Notes: a model not told the origin generated them from the sequence alone. Positions 1 to 9,080 are shown, numbered from the stretch's first letter. The stretch is 64,000 nt of DNA from DASXAI01 sp963728985 (GCA_963728985.1 CAVSME010000008.1:1-64000); one strand, 5' to 3'. Numbers and translations are program-made.

Positions 1-923
1 TTCGGCTGGAACAGATGCCACTGCTCGGGCGCCCGCCGGATCAGGGCTTCGAGCTCGACGGCCAGCGCCTGGGTGAAGCGGACGGCGTCGGCGCGACGAT
101 CATTGGAGCGGGTGACCGCGATCGGTGGCCGGACGACGCCGAGGTGACCGTCGCGCTCGGCGGTGAAGTAGACGGCCGTGGGCAGCACCGGCGCACCGGT
201 GCGCATCGACAGCAGCGCCGGTCCGGCCGGCAGCCGCGTCGTCTCGCCGAAGAACGTCACCGGGATGCCGCCGCCTCCGAGGTCGCGGTCGCACAACAGG
301 CAGACCACCTCATTGGCGCGTAGAGCCCGCAGGACGGCACCGGCGGCGGCCGGCCCGAGGGGCACCACGGTCATGCCGAGCGACGCCCGCAGCTGGGCGA
401 ACCACTCGAACAGCGCGGGCGGCTGCAGCGGCTCGACCACCACGGTGATCGGGTAGCCCTGGTCGGCCACCCACCGTCCCGCCCACTCCCAGCCACCCAG
501 GTGAGGCAGGGCGAGGATCACGCCGGCGCCCGCTGCTCGGGCGGCGAGGAGGTGGGGTTCCACCCCGTCGGTCGCCAGACCGGCGGCGACGGTGGCCGCC
601 GACAGGCTCGGCAGGCGAAAGCTCTCCACCCAGTAGGCGGCATAGGACTCGAAGGCGCCGTCGACGGCCGCCCGCACGGCGGCATCGCTGGCCTCGGCGC
701 CCAGCACGCGTCGCATGTGGCGGGTGACGATGGCCCGCCGGTCGCGCTGCAGGTGGGCCAGCGACACCCCGGCCCCACGCGCCAGGAGCGCGGTGAGTGG
801 CGGGGGCAGGTAGCGAGCGAGGAACGATCCGGCCTGGAAGCCGGCGAGCGCCCGGTCCAACGGCGCTACGGCACCACTACGGGCGGGGGCGGCGCCGCCG
901 CAGCTCGGTGCGGCGATGAGCAC
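1..923 (-). CDS. patA: Phosphatidylinositol mannoside acyltransferase, 3' end outside window
   Basis: The product belongs to the lysophospholipid acyltransferase superfamily and would add a fatty acyl chain to phosphatidylinositol mannosides at the inner membrane face. About 307 residues are visible; the C-terminus runs off the left edge. The frame shows PHLGGWEW, carrying the His of the family HX4(D/E) motif, followed by the CLLCDRDLGG and PTAVYF blocks. GTG at 923 is the furthest plausible start and overlaps pgsA by 47 bp. An in-frame TTG at 860 would avoid the overlap, so the start is uncertain. The gene order thrS, HIT, pgsA, patA matches mycobacteria, which supports the PIM-lipid role. 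Confidence 0.82.
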   Translation of the reverse strand, partial: MLIAAPSCGGAAPARSGAVAPLDRALAGFQAGSFLARYLPPPLTALLARGAGVSLAHLQRDRRAIVTRHMRRVLGAEASDAAVRAAVDGAFESYAAYWVESFRLPSLSAATVAAGLATDGVEPHLLAARAAGAGVILALPHLGGWEWAGRWVADQGYPITVVVEPLQPPALFEWFAQLRASLGMTVVPLGPAAAGAVLRALRANEVVCLLCDRDLGGGGIPVTFFGETTRLPAGPALLSMRTGAPVLPTAVYFTAERDGHLGVVRPPIAVTRSNDRRADAVRFTQALAVELEALIRRAPEQWHLFQP

Positions 924-1566
924 GGGCGGTGCGGCGGGCGAAGCGCCGGCTGCGGCGGGCGGCCTGGCGCTCGAGGACGACCGGCGCGGCGACGGCCTGG
1001 TTCCACACGCCGATGAACCGCTGGATGGCGGTGGCCGCCGTCAGCACCAGCATCACCCACAGGATCGGCACGAGGATGGAGTCGAACAGGAGGCCGATGC
1101 ACAGGAGGATGACGCGCTCGGCCCGTTCCATGAGGCCGCCCTTGGCCTGGAGCCCGAGCGATTCCGCCTTGGCCCGCTGGTACGAGATGAGGGCCGAGAG
1201 GCCCATCACGGCGAACGGCAGCAGGGCGGCGTGGGCCCCGTACTCGGTGGCCAGGTACCAGCCGACCCCGCCGAGCAGGAGCATGTCGGTGACGCGGTCG
1301 GCCACGGAGTCGAAGAACGCACCCCGCTGGCTGGCGTTGTTCGAGGCCTTGGCCAGGGCGCCGTCGAGCAGGTCGGGCAGGGCGGCCAGGATGACGAGCA
1401 GCAGGCCCCCGCGCAGGCCGCCGAGGGCGATGACGATGGTGGCGGCGACCGCGAGGACCAGGCCGATCAGCGTGAGGTGATCGGGCGTGAGACCCGTGCG
1501 CCGCAGGCCATCACCGATGGGCTTGACAGCGCGCTCCACCGGGGCTCGGAAACGCCCGTCGAACAT
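877..1566 (-). CDS. pgsA: CDP-alcohol phosphatidyltransferase, probable phosphatidylinositol-phosphate synthase
   Basis: This membrane enzyme would transfer a phosphatidyl group from CDP-diacylglycerol to an inositol-phosphate type alcohol, giving the lipid that PIM enzymes build on. It has about 229 residues and several hydrophobic helices. The CDP-alcohol signature is present: D65, D68, G69, A72, G82, D86, D90. The usual Arg after A72 is Lys here (DGALAK). ATG at 1566 is chosen; an in-frame GTG at 1575 is an alternative. It precedes and overlaps patA on the same strand, as in Mycobacterium. The exact alcohol substrate is inferred from synteny, not visible in the sequence. Confidence 0.85.
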   Translation of the reverse strand: MFDGRFRAPVERAVKPIGDGLRRTGLTPDHLTLIGLVLAVAATIVIALGGLRGGLLLVILAALPDLLDGALAKASNNASQRGAFFDSVADRVTDMLLLGGVGWYLATEYGAHAALLPFAVMGLSALISYQRAKAESLGLQAKGGLMERAERVILLCIGLLFDSILVPILWVMLVLTAATAIQRFIGVWNQAVAAPVVLERQAARRSRRFARRTARAHRRTELRRRRPRP

Positions 1567-1676
1567 GGCGATCACGTTACCTGCGCAGCGTGCGCCACGT
1601 GCGTCTCGCGGCCGGAGCCGTCGATAGCATGCGCCCCCACACGCACTCGCCGGCGACCTCGGGGGGCCACGTTCGG

Positions 1677-3749
1677 ATGAAGAGCTACTCGACTGACCAG
1701 ATCCGCAACGTCATCCTGGTGGGGCACGGTGGCAGCGGGAAGACCACCTTGGCCGAGGCGCTGTTGGCCCGGGCCGGTGCCATCAACCGGATCGGCCGGG
1801 TCGAAGACGGCACCACCGCCTCCGACACCGAGCCCGAGGAGCAGAAGCGGGGGATCTCGATCTCGCTGGCCGTGCTCCCGTTCGAATGGGCCGGCCACAA
1901 GGTGAACCTCATCGACACCCCGGGCTACGCCGACTTCGTGGGTGACGTGGAGGCGGCGCTGCGCGTCGCCGACCTGGCCGTGTTCGTCGTGAGCGCCGTC
2001 GAGGGGCTGGAGGTCCAGGCCGAGGTGGTGTGGCGGCGGTGCGCCGAGCTCGACGTCCCCCGGATGGTCTTCGTGAACAAGCTCGACCGGGAGCGGGCCG
2101 ACTTCGAACGCGCCCTCGACCAGCTGCGGGGCACCTTCGGCGCCGGCATCGCCCCGTTGGAGCTGCCGATCGGGCAGGAAGCGGGCTTCCGCGGGGTCGC
2201 CGACCTGCTCACCGACGCCGCCTTCATCTACGCCGCCGACGGCACGCACACCACCGAGGAGATCCCCGAGGATCTGGCCGAGCTGGAGCACCAGGTGCAC
2301 GACAACCTGGTCGAGGGGATCGTGGTCGCCGACGACGAGCTCATGGAGCGCTACCTCGAGGGCGAGGTGCCGAGCGTGGAAGAGCTGGAGCACACGCTGG
2401 CCCATGGGGTCGCCGGCGCCACCGTCTTCCCCGTGGTCTGCGGGTCGGCGATCACCGGCGTCGGCATCGACCGCCTGGCCGACCTCCTCTGCGAGATCGG
2501 CCCCTCCCCCGTCGACCGCCCGCCGGTGGCCGTGCGCGCCGGCGACACCGAGGCCGAGGTGAAGCCCGATCCAGCGGCCCAGCCACTGGCCTTCGTGTTC
2601 AAGACCATCGCCGATCCCTACGTGGGCCAGCTCTCGCTGTTCAAGGTGCTCTCGGGCACGATCAAGGCCGACGACCAGCTCGTCAACCCGGCGTCGGGCG
2701 CCACCGAGCGCCTCCACGGGCTGTTCCTCCTCCGGGGCAAGGACCAGACGCCGATCACGGAGGTGGTCGCCGGCGATCTGGCCGCCGTGGCCAAGCTGGC
2801 CGCCACCCACACCGGCGACACGTTGGCCCCGAAGGGCACGCCGGTCACCGTGGCGCCGATCGCGCCCCCGCCAGGGGTGCTGGGCATCGCCGTCAAGCCC
2901 CGCACGCAGGCCGACGACGACAAGCTGGCGTCCTCCCTCCAGCGGCTCCAGGCCGAGGACCCGGCACTGGTGATCGAGCGCAGCGACGAGACCCACCAGA
3001 CGGTGTTGCGGGGGATGGGCGAGACCCACCTGGCCGTCGTCCTGGAAAAACTGGCCCGCAAGTTCGGCGTGAACGTCGACACCGAAGAGGTCCGCGTGCC
3101 CTACCGCGAGACGATCGGTGGGCCGGCCGAGGCCGAGGGCAAGTACAAGAAGCAGACCGGAGGGCACGGCCAGTTCGGCGTGGCGTGGCTGCGCGTCGCG
3201 CCGCGGGAGCGGGGCGCCGGGTTCGAGTTCGTGGACAAGATCGTGGGCGGCGCCATCCCCCGCCAGTTCATCCCCGCCGTGCAGAAGGGCATCGAGGAGA
3301 CGATGAGCACCGGCGGCGTCCACGGGTTCCCCGTGGTGGACGTGCGGGTGGAGTGCTTCGACGGCAAGTACCACCCGGTCGACTCGTCCGAGATGAGCTT
3401 CAAGATGGCCGGCTCACTCGGCTTCCGCGAAGCGATGGGCAAGGCCGGCGTCGTGGTGCTGGAGCCCGTCTCGCTGCTGAAGGTCACCGTTCCCGCCGCG
3501 TACCAGGGCGACGTCATGGGCGACATCAACTCCCGCCGCGGCCGGGTCCAGGGCACCGAGACCGTGGGCGGCGGCGAGCAGGAGGTGACGGCCACCGTGC
3601 CGACGTCGGAGATCCTGCGCTACGCCATCGACCTGCGGTCCATGACCGGCGGCCGGGGCCGGTTCACCGCCGAGCACAGCCACTACGACGTACTGCCCGG
3701 GCACTTGGTCGACAAGGCCAAGGCCTCGCTGGCGGCGGCGTCGGCATGA
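1677..3749 (+). CDS. Elongation factor G-like GTPase (EF-G2 type)
   Basis: The protein has 690 residues and the full EF-G architecture: an N-terminal GTPase with GHGGSGKT (16-23), DTPGY (80-84) and NKLD (134-137), then domains II to V. It resembles the EF-G paralogue found alongside canonical FusA in actinobacteria, whose role in translocation is unclear. There is no rpsL/rpsG/tuf context, which argues that it is not the main elongation factor. ATG at 1677 is the start; a longer in-frame reading from 1590 lacks conserved residues. The stop overlaps the next gene by 4 bases (ATGA), so the two are probably co-translated. The gene sits in opposite orientation inside the otherwise conserved thrS-HIT-pgsA-patA block. 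Confidence 0.88.
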   Translation: MKSYSTDQIRNVILVGHGGSGKTTLAEALLARAGAINRIGRVEDGTTASDTEPEEQKRGISISLAVLPFEWAGHKVNLIDTPGYADFVGDVEAALRVADLAVFVVSAVEGLEVQAEVVWRRCAELDVPRMVFVNKLDRERADFERALDQLRGTFGAGIAPLELPIGQEAGFRGVADLLTDAAFIYAADGTHTTEEIPEDLAELEHQVHDNLVEGIVVADDELMERYLEGEVPSVEELEHTLAHGVAGATVFPVVCGSAITGVGIDRLADLLCEIGPSPVDRPPVAVRAGDTEAEVKPDPAAQPLAFVFKTIADPYVGQLSLFKVLSGTIKADDQLVNPASGATERLHGLFLLRGKDQTPITEVVAGDLAAVAKLAATHTGDTLAPKGTPVTVAPIAPPPGVLGIAVKPRTQADDDKLASSLQRLQAEDPALVIERSDETHQTVLRGMGETHLAVVLEKLARKFGVNVDTEEVRVPYRETIGGPAEAEGKYKKQTGGHGQFGVAWLRVAPRERGAGFEFVDKIVGGAIPRQFIPAVQKGIEETMSTGGVHGFPVVDVRVECFDGKYHPVDSSEMSFKMAGSLGFREAMGKAGVVVLEPVSLLKVTVPAAYQGDVMGDINSRRGRVQGTETVGGGEQEVTATVPTSEILRYAIDLRSMTGGRGRFTAEHSHYDVLPGHLVDKAKASLAAASA

Positions 3750-4090
3750 GCGAGTCCCCTGGCGACCTCGCGGTCGCCTTCCGCTCCTTCGGGCGCCGGC
3801 TCGACGAGGCCATGGCCCCCACCAAGGACGATCCGGCCCGCGCCGACACCGGCTCGCCGTCGGCGCGCGAGCTGGCGGCTCAGCTGAGTGGCGTGGTGGC
3901 CGACGCCGCCGGCGTGATGGGCGTGGCCGCGGCCAGCGACGTGCGCGCCGGCGGCGCCACCGTCGCCGATGCCATCGCCGCCACCCCGCCGGACGCGTGG
4001 GACGACGCTCGCCTCGAGCGCCTCCGGACCCTCGCCCTGGACGGCGGCCGCCTGCTGCGCCAGATCGAGGCGGCGGCGGCGAAGGGCTAG
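3746..4090 (+). CDS. Hypothetical protein coupled to the EF-G-like gene
   Basis: This 114-residue protein starts with ATG at 3746, overlapping the stop of the EF-G-like gene as ATGA. It is Ala-rich and probably all-helical, with no signal peptide or membrane segment and no Cys. I do not recognise the family. The tight overlap suggests stoichiometric expression with the GTPase and possibly a functional link. Its stop (4088-4090) overlaps the convergent downstream gene by 4 bases. Confidence 0.7.
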   Translation: MSESPGDLAVAFRSFGRRLDEAMAPTKDDPARADTGSPSARELAAQLSGVVADAAGVMGVAAASDVRAGGATVADAIAATPPDAWDDARLERLRTLALDGGRLLRQIEAAAAKG

Positions 4091-4614
4091 CTGCCCCCCT
4101 GCCAGTCCTCGGGGTTCTCCTCCACGATCTGGCCGACGATGCGGCCGTCGACGGCGTCGACCAGCACGAAGGCCCGGCGCTGGGGCGGCTCCTCGGCCGA
4201 GTAGCACAGGATGCGCCACGTGGGCCGGCTGCGCAGGCCCCGCCAGGCCAGCTGGGCGGAGGCGTGGCCCACGGCGAACCCCACCGCCTTGGACGCGGCG
4301 ACGAGGGCGTCCTTCTCGTCCACGTGCATGCGCCAGCCCGACGTCAGCGACATCACGCCGGCGGCGGCCAGGAGGATGGCGGCGAGCAGGAAGCCGTTGT
4401 TGACGAGGACGGCATCGCCGCCGCCGCGGGCCAGCCACAGTGCGAGGCAGAGGGCGGCGATGACCAGGTACAGCACGCCGGGATAGCGGCGGCGGCTGTT
4501 GTCAGGGAACTGGTACGGCCCGACGAAGCCGGAGACATCGAGGTCCTCCGGCAGCGCGTCGCGCACGTCGCCAGCAGCGGCATCCGGGGCGGCCGGCTCG
4601 TCAGCCATCGCCAT
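4087..4614 (-). CDS. Hypothetical protein with two membrane helices
   Basis: The product has 175 residues. The first 45 are acidic and soluble. Two hydrophobic helices follow (about 46-62 and 72-89), then a mixed cytosolic domain ending in VDGRIVGQIVEENPEDW. I do not recognise a named family. It overlaps the HIT gene upstream by 14 bases on the same strand, so it is probably the last gene of the thrS-HIT transcription unit. Coding is supported by the hydrophobic pattern and by the operon position. Confidence 0.72.
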   Translation of the reverse strand: MAMADEPAAPDAAAGDVRDALPEDLDVSGFVGPYQFPDNSRRRYPGVLYLVIAALCLALWLARGGGDAVLVNNGFLLAAILLAAAGVMSLTSGWRMHVDEKDALVAASKAVGFAVGHASAQLAWRGLRSRPTWRILCYSAEEPPQRRAFVLVDAVDGRIVGQIVEENPEDWQGGS

Positions 4615-5116
4615 CGACGCTACCGGGCCAGGCCGCCCGGACCTTGGCCGCGCTGGCCGACAGCGCCTCGGGCAGCACCCGCACCTCGGCCGTGCTCGTC
4701 ATGAAGTTGGTGTCGCCGTTCCAACGGGGCAGGACGTGGACGTGGACGTGCGTGGGCACGCCGGCGCCGGCGGAGCGACCGAGGTTGACGCCCATGTTCA
4801 CGCCATCGGGCCGGTACGCCGCCTTGAGGGCGCGCACGGCGGCAGTGGCACCGGCCCACAGCTCGGCGTGCTCCTCCGGTCGCAGGTCCTCCAGCTCCCC
4901 CACCTCGCGGTAGGGCATCACCAGCAGGTGGCCGTTGGTGTACGGGTAGGCGTTGAGGATGGCGAAGCAGTGGTGGCCCCGCCAGACGATGTGCGTCTCG
5001 GTGTCGGGCAGGCCGCTGGCCAAGATGGCGGTGAACGGCGAGTCCCCGCCCGTGGGCGAGGCGGCCGCCGACTCCACGTACGTCGTGCGCCAGCCGGCCC
5101 ACAGATGGTCAAGCAC
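4601..5116 (-). CDS. HIT family nucleotide hydrolase/phosphorylase
   Basis: The 171-residue protein carries the histidine-triad motif THVHVHVLPRW (H123, H125, H127) and the upstream NAYPYTNGHLLVMP block. HIT proteins of this branch act on dinucleoside polyphosphates such as Ap4A; the mycobacterial gene in the same place, next to thrS, is an Ap4A phosphorylase. GTG at 5116 is chosen; TTG at 5131 is in frame. A 27-residue ORF starting at the thrS stop ends 3 bases inside this start region, so translation may re-initiate here. Confidence 0.85.
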   Translation of the reverse strand: MLDHLWAGWRTTYVESAAASPTGGDSPFTAILASGLPDTETHIVWRGHHCFAILNAYPYTNGHLLVMPYREVGELEDLRPEEHAELWAGATAAVRALKAAYRPDGVNMGVNLGRSAGAGVPTHVHVHVLPRWNGDTNFMTSTAEVRVLPEALSASAAKVRAAWPGSVDGDG

Positions 5117-5192
5117 CGCCGACCGGCCCAAACCCGCCGAGGGAAGCGCCAGCGACGAGGCGGAGGCGAGCGAAGGCGAGCGAGACCGACAT
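5109..5192 (-). CDS. Possible coupling mini-ORF between thrS and HIT gene
   Basis: ATG at 5192 overlaps the thrS stop as TAATG. The frame runs 27 codons and stops at 5109-5111, just inside the HIT start (GTG 5116). Its DNA is made of iterated GCTCGCC/CTCCGCC segments related to the arm of the palindromic repeats found elsewhere in the window. The peptide itself is unlikely to matter. The arrangement looks like a bridge that lets ribosomes pass from thrS to the HIT gene. Speculative. Confidence 0.3.
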   Translation of the reverse strand: MSVSLAFARLRLVAGASLGGFGPVGGA

Positions 5193-7165
5193 TACGAGAA
5201 CACAGCCAGCGCGACGTCGCCCGCGATGCGGGCCTCGAAGTCGCCGACCGACACGCCCCGCTCCACGTCGCCCCCGCGCCGGTTCACGCCGACGGTGCCG
5301 TCGCGCACGTCGTCGTCGCCCACCACGAGGACGTAGGGGATCTTCTCGAGCTTGGCGGCACGGATGCGCTTGCCGAGCTGATCCGATGCCTCCACCACGT
5401 CGACGCGGTAGCCGCCGCCGTGCAGGCGGTCGGCGATGCGCCGGGCGTAAGCGTCGTGGCCGTCCGACACCGGGAGCACCCGCACCTGCAGCGGCGCCAT
5501 CCACGTGGGGAAGGCGCCGGCGAAGTGCTCGACGAGCACGCCGAAGAACCGCTCGATCGACCCGAACAGGGCCCGGTGCACCATGATCGGGCGGTGCCGG
5601 GCGTTGTCGGCGCCCACGTACTCCAGCTCGAAGCGCTCGGGGTGGTTGAAGTCGAGCTGGATGGTGGACAGCTGCCACATGCGGCCGATGGCGTCACGCA
5701 CGTCGATGTCGATCTTGGGCCCGTAGAAGGCAGCGTCACCTTCCTTGACCTTGTACGCCATGCCTTCGCGCTCCAGGGCGGCCCGCAGCGACACCGTGGC
5801 CCGCTCCCACATCTCGTCGCTGCCGATCGACTTCTCGGGATCGCGCGTCGACAGGTAGGCCTGGAACTCCTCGAAGCCGAAGGCCCGCAGCACCGACAAG
5901 ACGAACTCGAGGAGCGAGTGGAGCTCGTCGTCGAGCTGCTCGGCCGTGCAGAAGATGTGGCTGTCGTCCTGCGTGAACCCGCGCGTGCGCAGCAGACCGT
6001 GGAGCACGCCGGCGCGCTCGTAGCGGTAGACGGTGCCCAGCTCGAAGAACCGCAGCGGCAGCTCGCGGTAGCTGCGCTGGCGGGCCCGGAAGATGAGGCA
6101 GTGCATCGGGCAGTTCATCGGCTTCGGGTAGTAGACGCCGTTGTCCATCTCCATCGGCGGGTACATGCCGTCGGCGTACCAGTCGAGGTGGCCCGACGTC
6201 TCGAACAGCTGGGCCTTGCTGAGGTGAGGCGTGAAGACGAACTCGTAGCCGCCGCGCTCGTGACGGGCCCGGCTGTAGTTCTCCATGAGCCGGCGCACGG
6301 TGGCGCCCTTCGGGTGCCAGACGGCGAGGCCGCCGCCCAGCTCCTCCGGGAAGGAGATGAGGTCGAGCTCGGCGGCGAGGCGGCGGTGGTCGCGCTTCTC
6401 GGCCTCCTCGAGGCGGTGGAGGTACTCCTTCATGGCGGCGTCGGACTCCCACGCCGTGCCGTAGATGCGTTGGAGCATCGGCCGCTTCTCGTCGCCCCGC
6501 CAGTAGGCGCCGGCGACCCGGCGGAGGCGGAACGAGCCGAGCCGGCCCGTCGACGGCACGTGGGGGCCGAGGCAGAGGTCGGCGAACTCCGGCGTGTTGC
6601 GGTAGACGCTGACCGTGCCGCCCACGCTGACCTCGCCGGCGTCGGCCGCGTCGGCCTTGGCGTTGGCCGCCCGTTCGATGATCTCGCACTTGTACGGCTG
6701 ATCGGCGAACAGGGCGAGGGCCTCGTCGGCGCTCAGCTCCGAGCGCACGAAGGGCTGGTCGGCCTTCACGATCTCGCGCATGCGCGCCTCGACGGCGGCC
6801 AGGTCGTCCTCGTTGAACGTGCGACCACCGGGCAGGTCGAAGTCGTAGTAGAAGCCGTCCTCGATGGCGGGGCCGATCGAGTACTTGGCCCCCGGGAACA
6901 GCTGCAGCACGGCCTGGGCCATCACGTGCGCCGTGGAGTGGCGCAGCACGTGGCGGCCTTCGTCGGAGCCCGCCGTCACCACCGCCACCTCGGCGTCGTC
7001 GGGCAGCGGCGCGGTGAGGTCTGTGAGGGCGCCGTCCACCCGGATGGCGACGGCGTCCTTGGCCAGGCGGCGGCCGATGGACGTGGCGAGGTCGAGCCCG
7101 GTGGTGCCGGCGGGAACCGTCTTCGTCGTCCCGTCGGGCAGTGTCACCGTCAATTCCTCGGCCAT
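5192..7165 (-). CDS. thrS: Threonine--tRNA ligase
   Basis: The 657-residue protein has the full ThrRS layout: TGS domain (about 1-64), editing domain with HSTAH (H76, H80) and a later Cys-His pair in CLGPHVP, class II catalytic core with motif 2 RYERAGVLHG and the zinc ligand region CPMHCLIF, and a C-terminal anticodon-binding domain. It charges tRNA-Thr in the cytosol. It starts at ATG 7165 and is followed by the HIT gene on the same strand. I saw no T-box or other leader in the 42 bases before plsC. Confidence 0.97.
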   Translation of the reverse strand: MAEELTVTLPDGTTKTVPAGTTGLDLATSIGRRLAKDAVAIRVDGALTDLTAPLPDDAEVAVVTAGSDEGRHVLRHSTAHVMAQAVLQLFPGAKYSIGPAIEDGFYYDFDLPGGRTFNEDDLAAVEARMREIVKADQPFVRSELSADEALALFADQPYKCEIIERAANAKADAADAGEVSVGGTVSVYRNTPEFADLCLGPHVPSTGRLGSFRLRRVAGAYWRGDEKRPMLQRIYGTAWESDAAMKEYLHRLEEAEKRDHRRLAAELDLISFPEELGGGLAVWHPKGATVRRLMENYSRARHERGGYEFVFTPHLSKAQLFETSGHLDWYADGMYPPMEMDNGVYYPKPMNCPMHCLIFRARQRSYRELPLRFFELGTVYRYERAGVLHGLLRTRGFTQDDSHIFCTAEQLDDELHSLLEFVLSVLRAFGFEEFQAYLSTRDPEKSIGSDEMWERATVSLRAALEREGMAYKVKEGDAAFYGPKIDIDVRDAIGRMWQLSTIQLDFNHPERFELEYVGADNARHRPIMVHRALFGSIERFFGVLVEHFAGAFPTWMAPLQVRVLPVSDGHDAYARRIADRLHGGGYRVDVVEASDQLGKRIRAAKLEKIPYVLVVGDDDVRDGTVGVNRRGGDVERGVSVGDFEARIAGDVALAVFS

Positions 7166-7207
7166 GGCGCCCGAGGCTATCGGCCGCCCTCCCCCGCTCC
7201 CGAGGAG

Positions 7208-7942
7208 TTAGACGGCGACGGGCTCCTCGCTGACGTGCGCGACGCGGGCCCTCTCCGCCGGGAGCGCGTCGGGACGCTTGGTGGCGTAGCTGTGGAGGTA
7301 GCGCTGGCCGGTCATCTCGCGGATCTCGAACATCACCTCGTCGATCAGCTGCCGGTAGGCGAGATGGTCCTCGGGATGAGCGGCGTAGCGGGCCGGATCG
7401 ATGGGGTCGCCGATGGTGATGGCGCACGACCGGAACGGCTTGGGCAGCTTGGCGTCGGGCGGCTGGATCTCGGCTGTCCCGACGATCCCCACCGGATAGA
7501 TCGGGCACCCCGTGTCGAGGGCGAGGCGGGCCGGACCGGTGTGGCCCTTGCGCAGCACTCCGTCACGGCTGCGGGTGCCTTCGGGGAAGATGCCGAACAG
7601 CTCGCCCCGGCGCAGCACGCCCTCGGCCGCCTCCAGCGCCCGCTTGCTGGCATCGCCGCCGGAGCGGTCGATCGGGATCATGCCCATCGCCGGGAAGACG
7701 TACTTCGTCTTCCAGGAGTCGAGGTACTCGGCCTTGCCCACGAAGCTGATGCGCCGGGGCAACGTGAGCATGAGGAAGGCGGAGTCGAGGAAGCTGATGT
7801 GGTTCGGGCACAAGATGGCGCCACTCCCCGACGGAAGCTTGTCGAGGCCCCGCACGTCGATCCGCCAGACCCGCCGCGCGACCGGGCCGAGCACCTTCCG
7901 CACCCGGTCCTGGAGCTTGCCGGCCCCCGTGGCAGCGCCCAT
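7208..7942 (-). CDS. plsC: 1-acyl-sn-glycerol-3-phosphate acyltransferase
   Basis: The 244-residue protein shows the PlsC motifs: NHISFLD, with catalytic H48 and D53, and FPEGTRSRDG at about 117-126, followed by YPVGIVG. It would acylate lysophosphatidic acid to phosphatidic acid at the membrane. ATG at 7942 lies 10 bases after the stop of mshC, so the two are probably co-transcribed with npdG. Other acyltransferases of this family use different lyso-lipids, so the exact substrate is inferred. Confidence 0.88.
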   Translation of the reverse strand: MGAATGAGKLQDRVRKVLGPVARRVWRIDVRGLDKLPSGSGAILCPNHISFLDSAFLMLTLPRRISFVGKAEYLDSWKTKYVFPAMGMIPIDRSGGDASKRALEAAEGVLRRGELFGIFPEGTRSRDGVLRKGHTGPARLALDTGCPIYPVGIVGTAEIQPPDAKLPKPFRSCAITIGDPIDPARYAAHPEDHLAYRQLIDEVMFEIREMTGQRYLHSYATKRPDALPAERARVAHVSEEPVAV

Positions 7943-7952
7943 GAGGGGGAGA

Positions 7953-9080
7953 CTATGCCAGTTCGATCCCGAGCAGTTCCGCGGCGTCGGTTACGTCTTC
8001 GCCCCGCCCGACGGCGGCGTCGACGGCGGCCAGAGCGCGGGGCGCGTCGAGGTCGTCGTCGAGCGCCGCCCGCACCTCGGTCAGCGCCCTGTCGTTGGTG
8101 GTGCCGCCGACCGCCGACTGCCAGCGCTCGAGGCGGGCCGCCGCCCGGGGCATCAGCTCGTCGTCCCACTCCCACGACTCCCGGTAGTGGTGCTCGATGA
8201 TGGCGAGGCGGATGGCACGCGGATCCCACTCCTTCCGGAGCTGATCGACGAACACGAGGTTGCCGAGGCTCTTCGACATCTTCTCGCCGTCCTTGCACAC
8301 CATGCCCACGTGCATCCAGTGCCGCACGAAGGGCTCGCCGGTGGCGGCCTCGCTCTGGGCCCGCTCGGACTCGTGGTGCGGGAAGATGAGGTCGGTGCCA
8401 CCGCCGTGGAGGTCGATGGTGGTGCCCAGCTCGCGCAGCGCCAGGGCCGAGCACTCGATGTGCCAGCCGGGCCGCCCGGGCCCCCACATCGTCTCCCACG
8501 ACGGTTCGTCGGGCGCCGACGGGTGCCACAGCACGAAGTCGAGCGGGTGGCGCTTGTTCGGATCGTCGACGGAGCCGCCCCGCTCCCGGGCATAGGCGAG
8601 CATCTTGTCTTCGCTGTACTTGCTGACGTCGCCGAAGCCCGGGAACGTGGTCACGTCGAAGTAGACGGAACCACCCGCCTGGTAGGCGTGGCCGCGGTCG
8701 AGCACCATGCCGATGAAGCCGCGGATGTCGGGGATGGCCGACGTCGCCCTCGGCTCGGAGAAGACGGGCAGGACGTCGAGCGCGGCCATGTCCTCGTCGA
8801 AGCGCTTCACCTCACCGGCGGCGAGGTCGAGGTAGTGCACGCCGAGCTGGCGCGCCTTCTCGAGCAAGGGGTCGTCGACGTCGGTGATGTTGCGCACCAT
8901 GTGGACGTCGTGGCCGAGGTCGAGCAGGCGCCGGTGCAGAAGGTCGTACTGCACGTAGACGGTGGCGTGGCCGACGTGGGTGGCGTCGTACGGGGTGATC
9001 CCGCACGTGTAGATGCTGACCAGCGGGCCGGGCTCGAACGGGACGACCGCCTGCCGGGCGGTGTCGTACAGGCGCATCAT
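7953..9080 (-). CDS. mshC: Cysteine:1D-myo-inosityl 2-amino-2-deoxy-alpha-D-glucopyranoside ligase (mycothiol synthesis)
   Basis: The protein is a class I cysteinyl-tRNA-synthetase relative. YTCGITPYDATHVGHA (Cys26, HVGH 35-38) is the MshC form rather than the CysRS form YVCGPTVYD. HIECSA and EKMSKS follow. MshC ligates cysteine to GlcN-Ins, the third step of mycothiol synthesis. At 375 residues it is shorter than the usual about 410 and lacks any tRNA-anticodon domain, which also argues against CysS. No other mycothiol gene is in the window. It lies 8 bases after npdG. Confidence 0.87.
   Translation of the reverse strand: MMRLYDTARQAVVPFEPGPLVSIYTCGITPYDATHVGHATVYVQYDLLHRRLLDLGHDVHMVRNITDVDDPLLEKARQLGVHYLDLAAGEVKRFDEDMAALDVLPVFSEPRATSAIPDIRGFIGMVLDRGHAYQAGGSVYFDVTTFPGFGDVSKYSEDKMLAYARERGGSVDDPNKRHPLDFVLWHPSAPDEPSWETMWGPGRPGWHIECSALALRELGTTIDLHGGGTDLIFPHHESERAQSEAATGEPFVRHWMHVGMVCKDGEKMSKSLGNLVFVDQLRKEWDPRAIRLAIIEHHYRESWEWDDELMPRAAARLERWQSAVGGTTNDRALTEVRAALDDDLDAPRALAAVDAAVGRGEDVTDAAELLGIELA

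Noticed and set aside
1572..3374. A 600-codon minus-strand frame opposite the EF-G-like gene
   Set aside because: Same cause; the opposite strand has all GTPase motifs.
4499..8200. A very long plus-strand open frame opposite thrS and plsC
   Set aside because: It is antisense to genes with clear motifs, has Arg/His/Gly-rich nonsense composition and arises from codon bias in GC-rich DNA.
7953..9080. Cysteinyl-tRNA synthetase
   Set aside because: The CGITPYDATH motif, short length and lack of an anticodon-binding tail fit MshC better.
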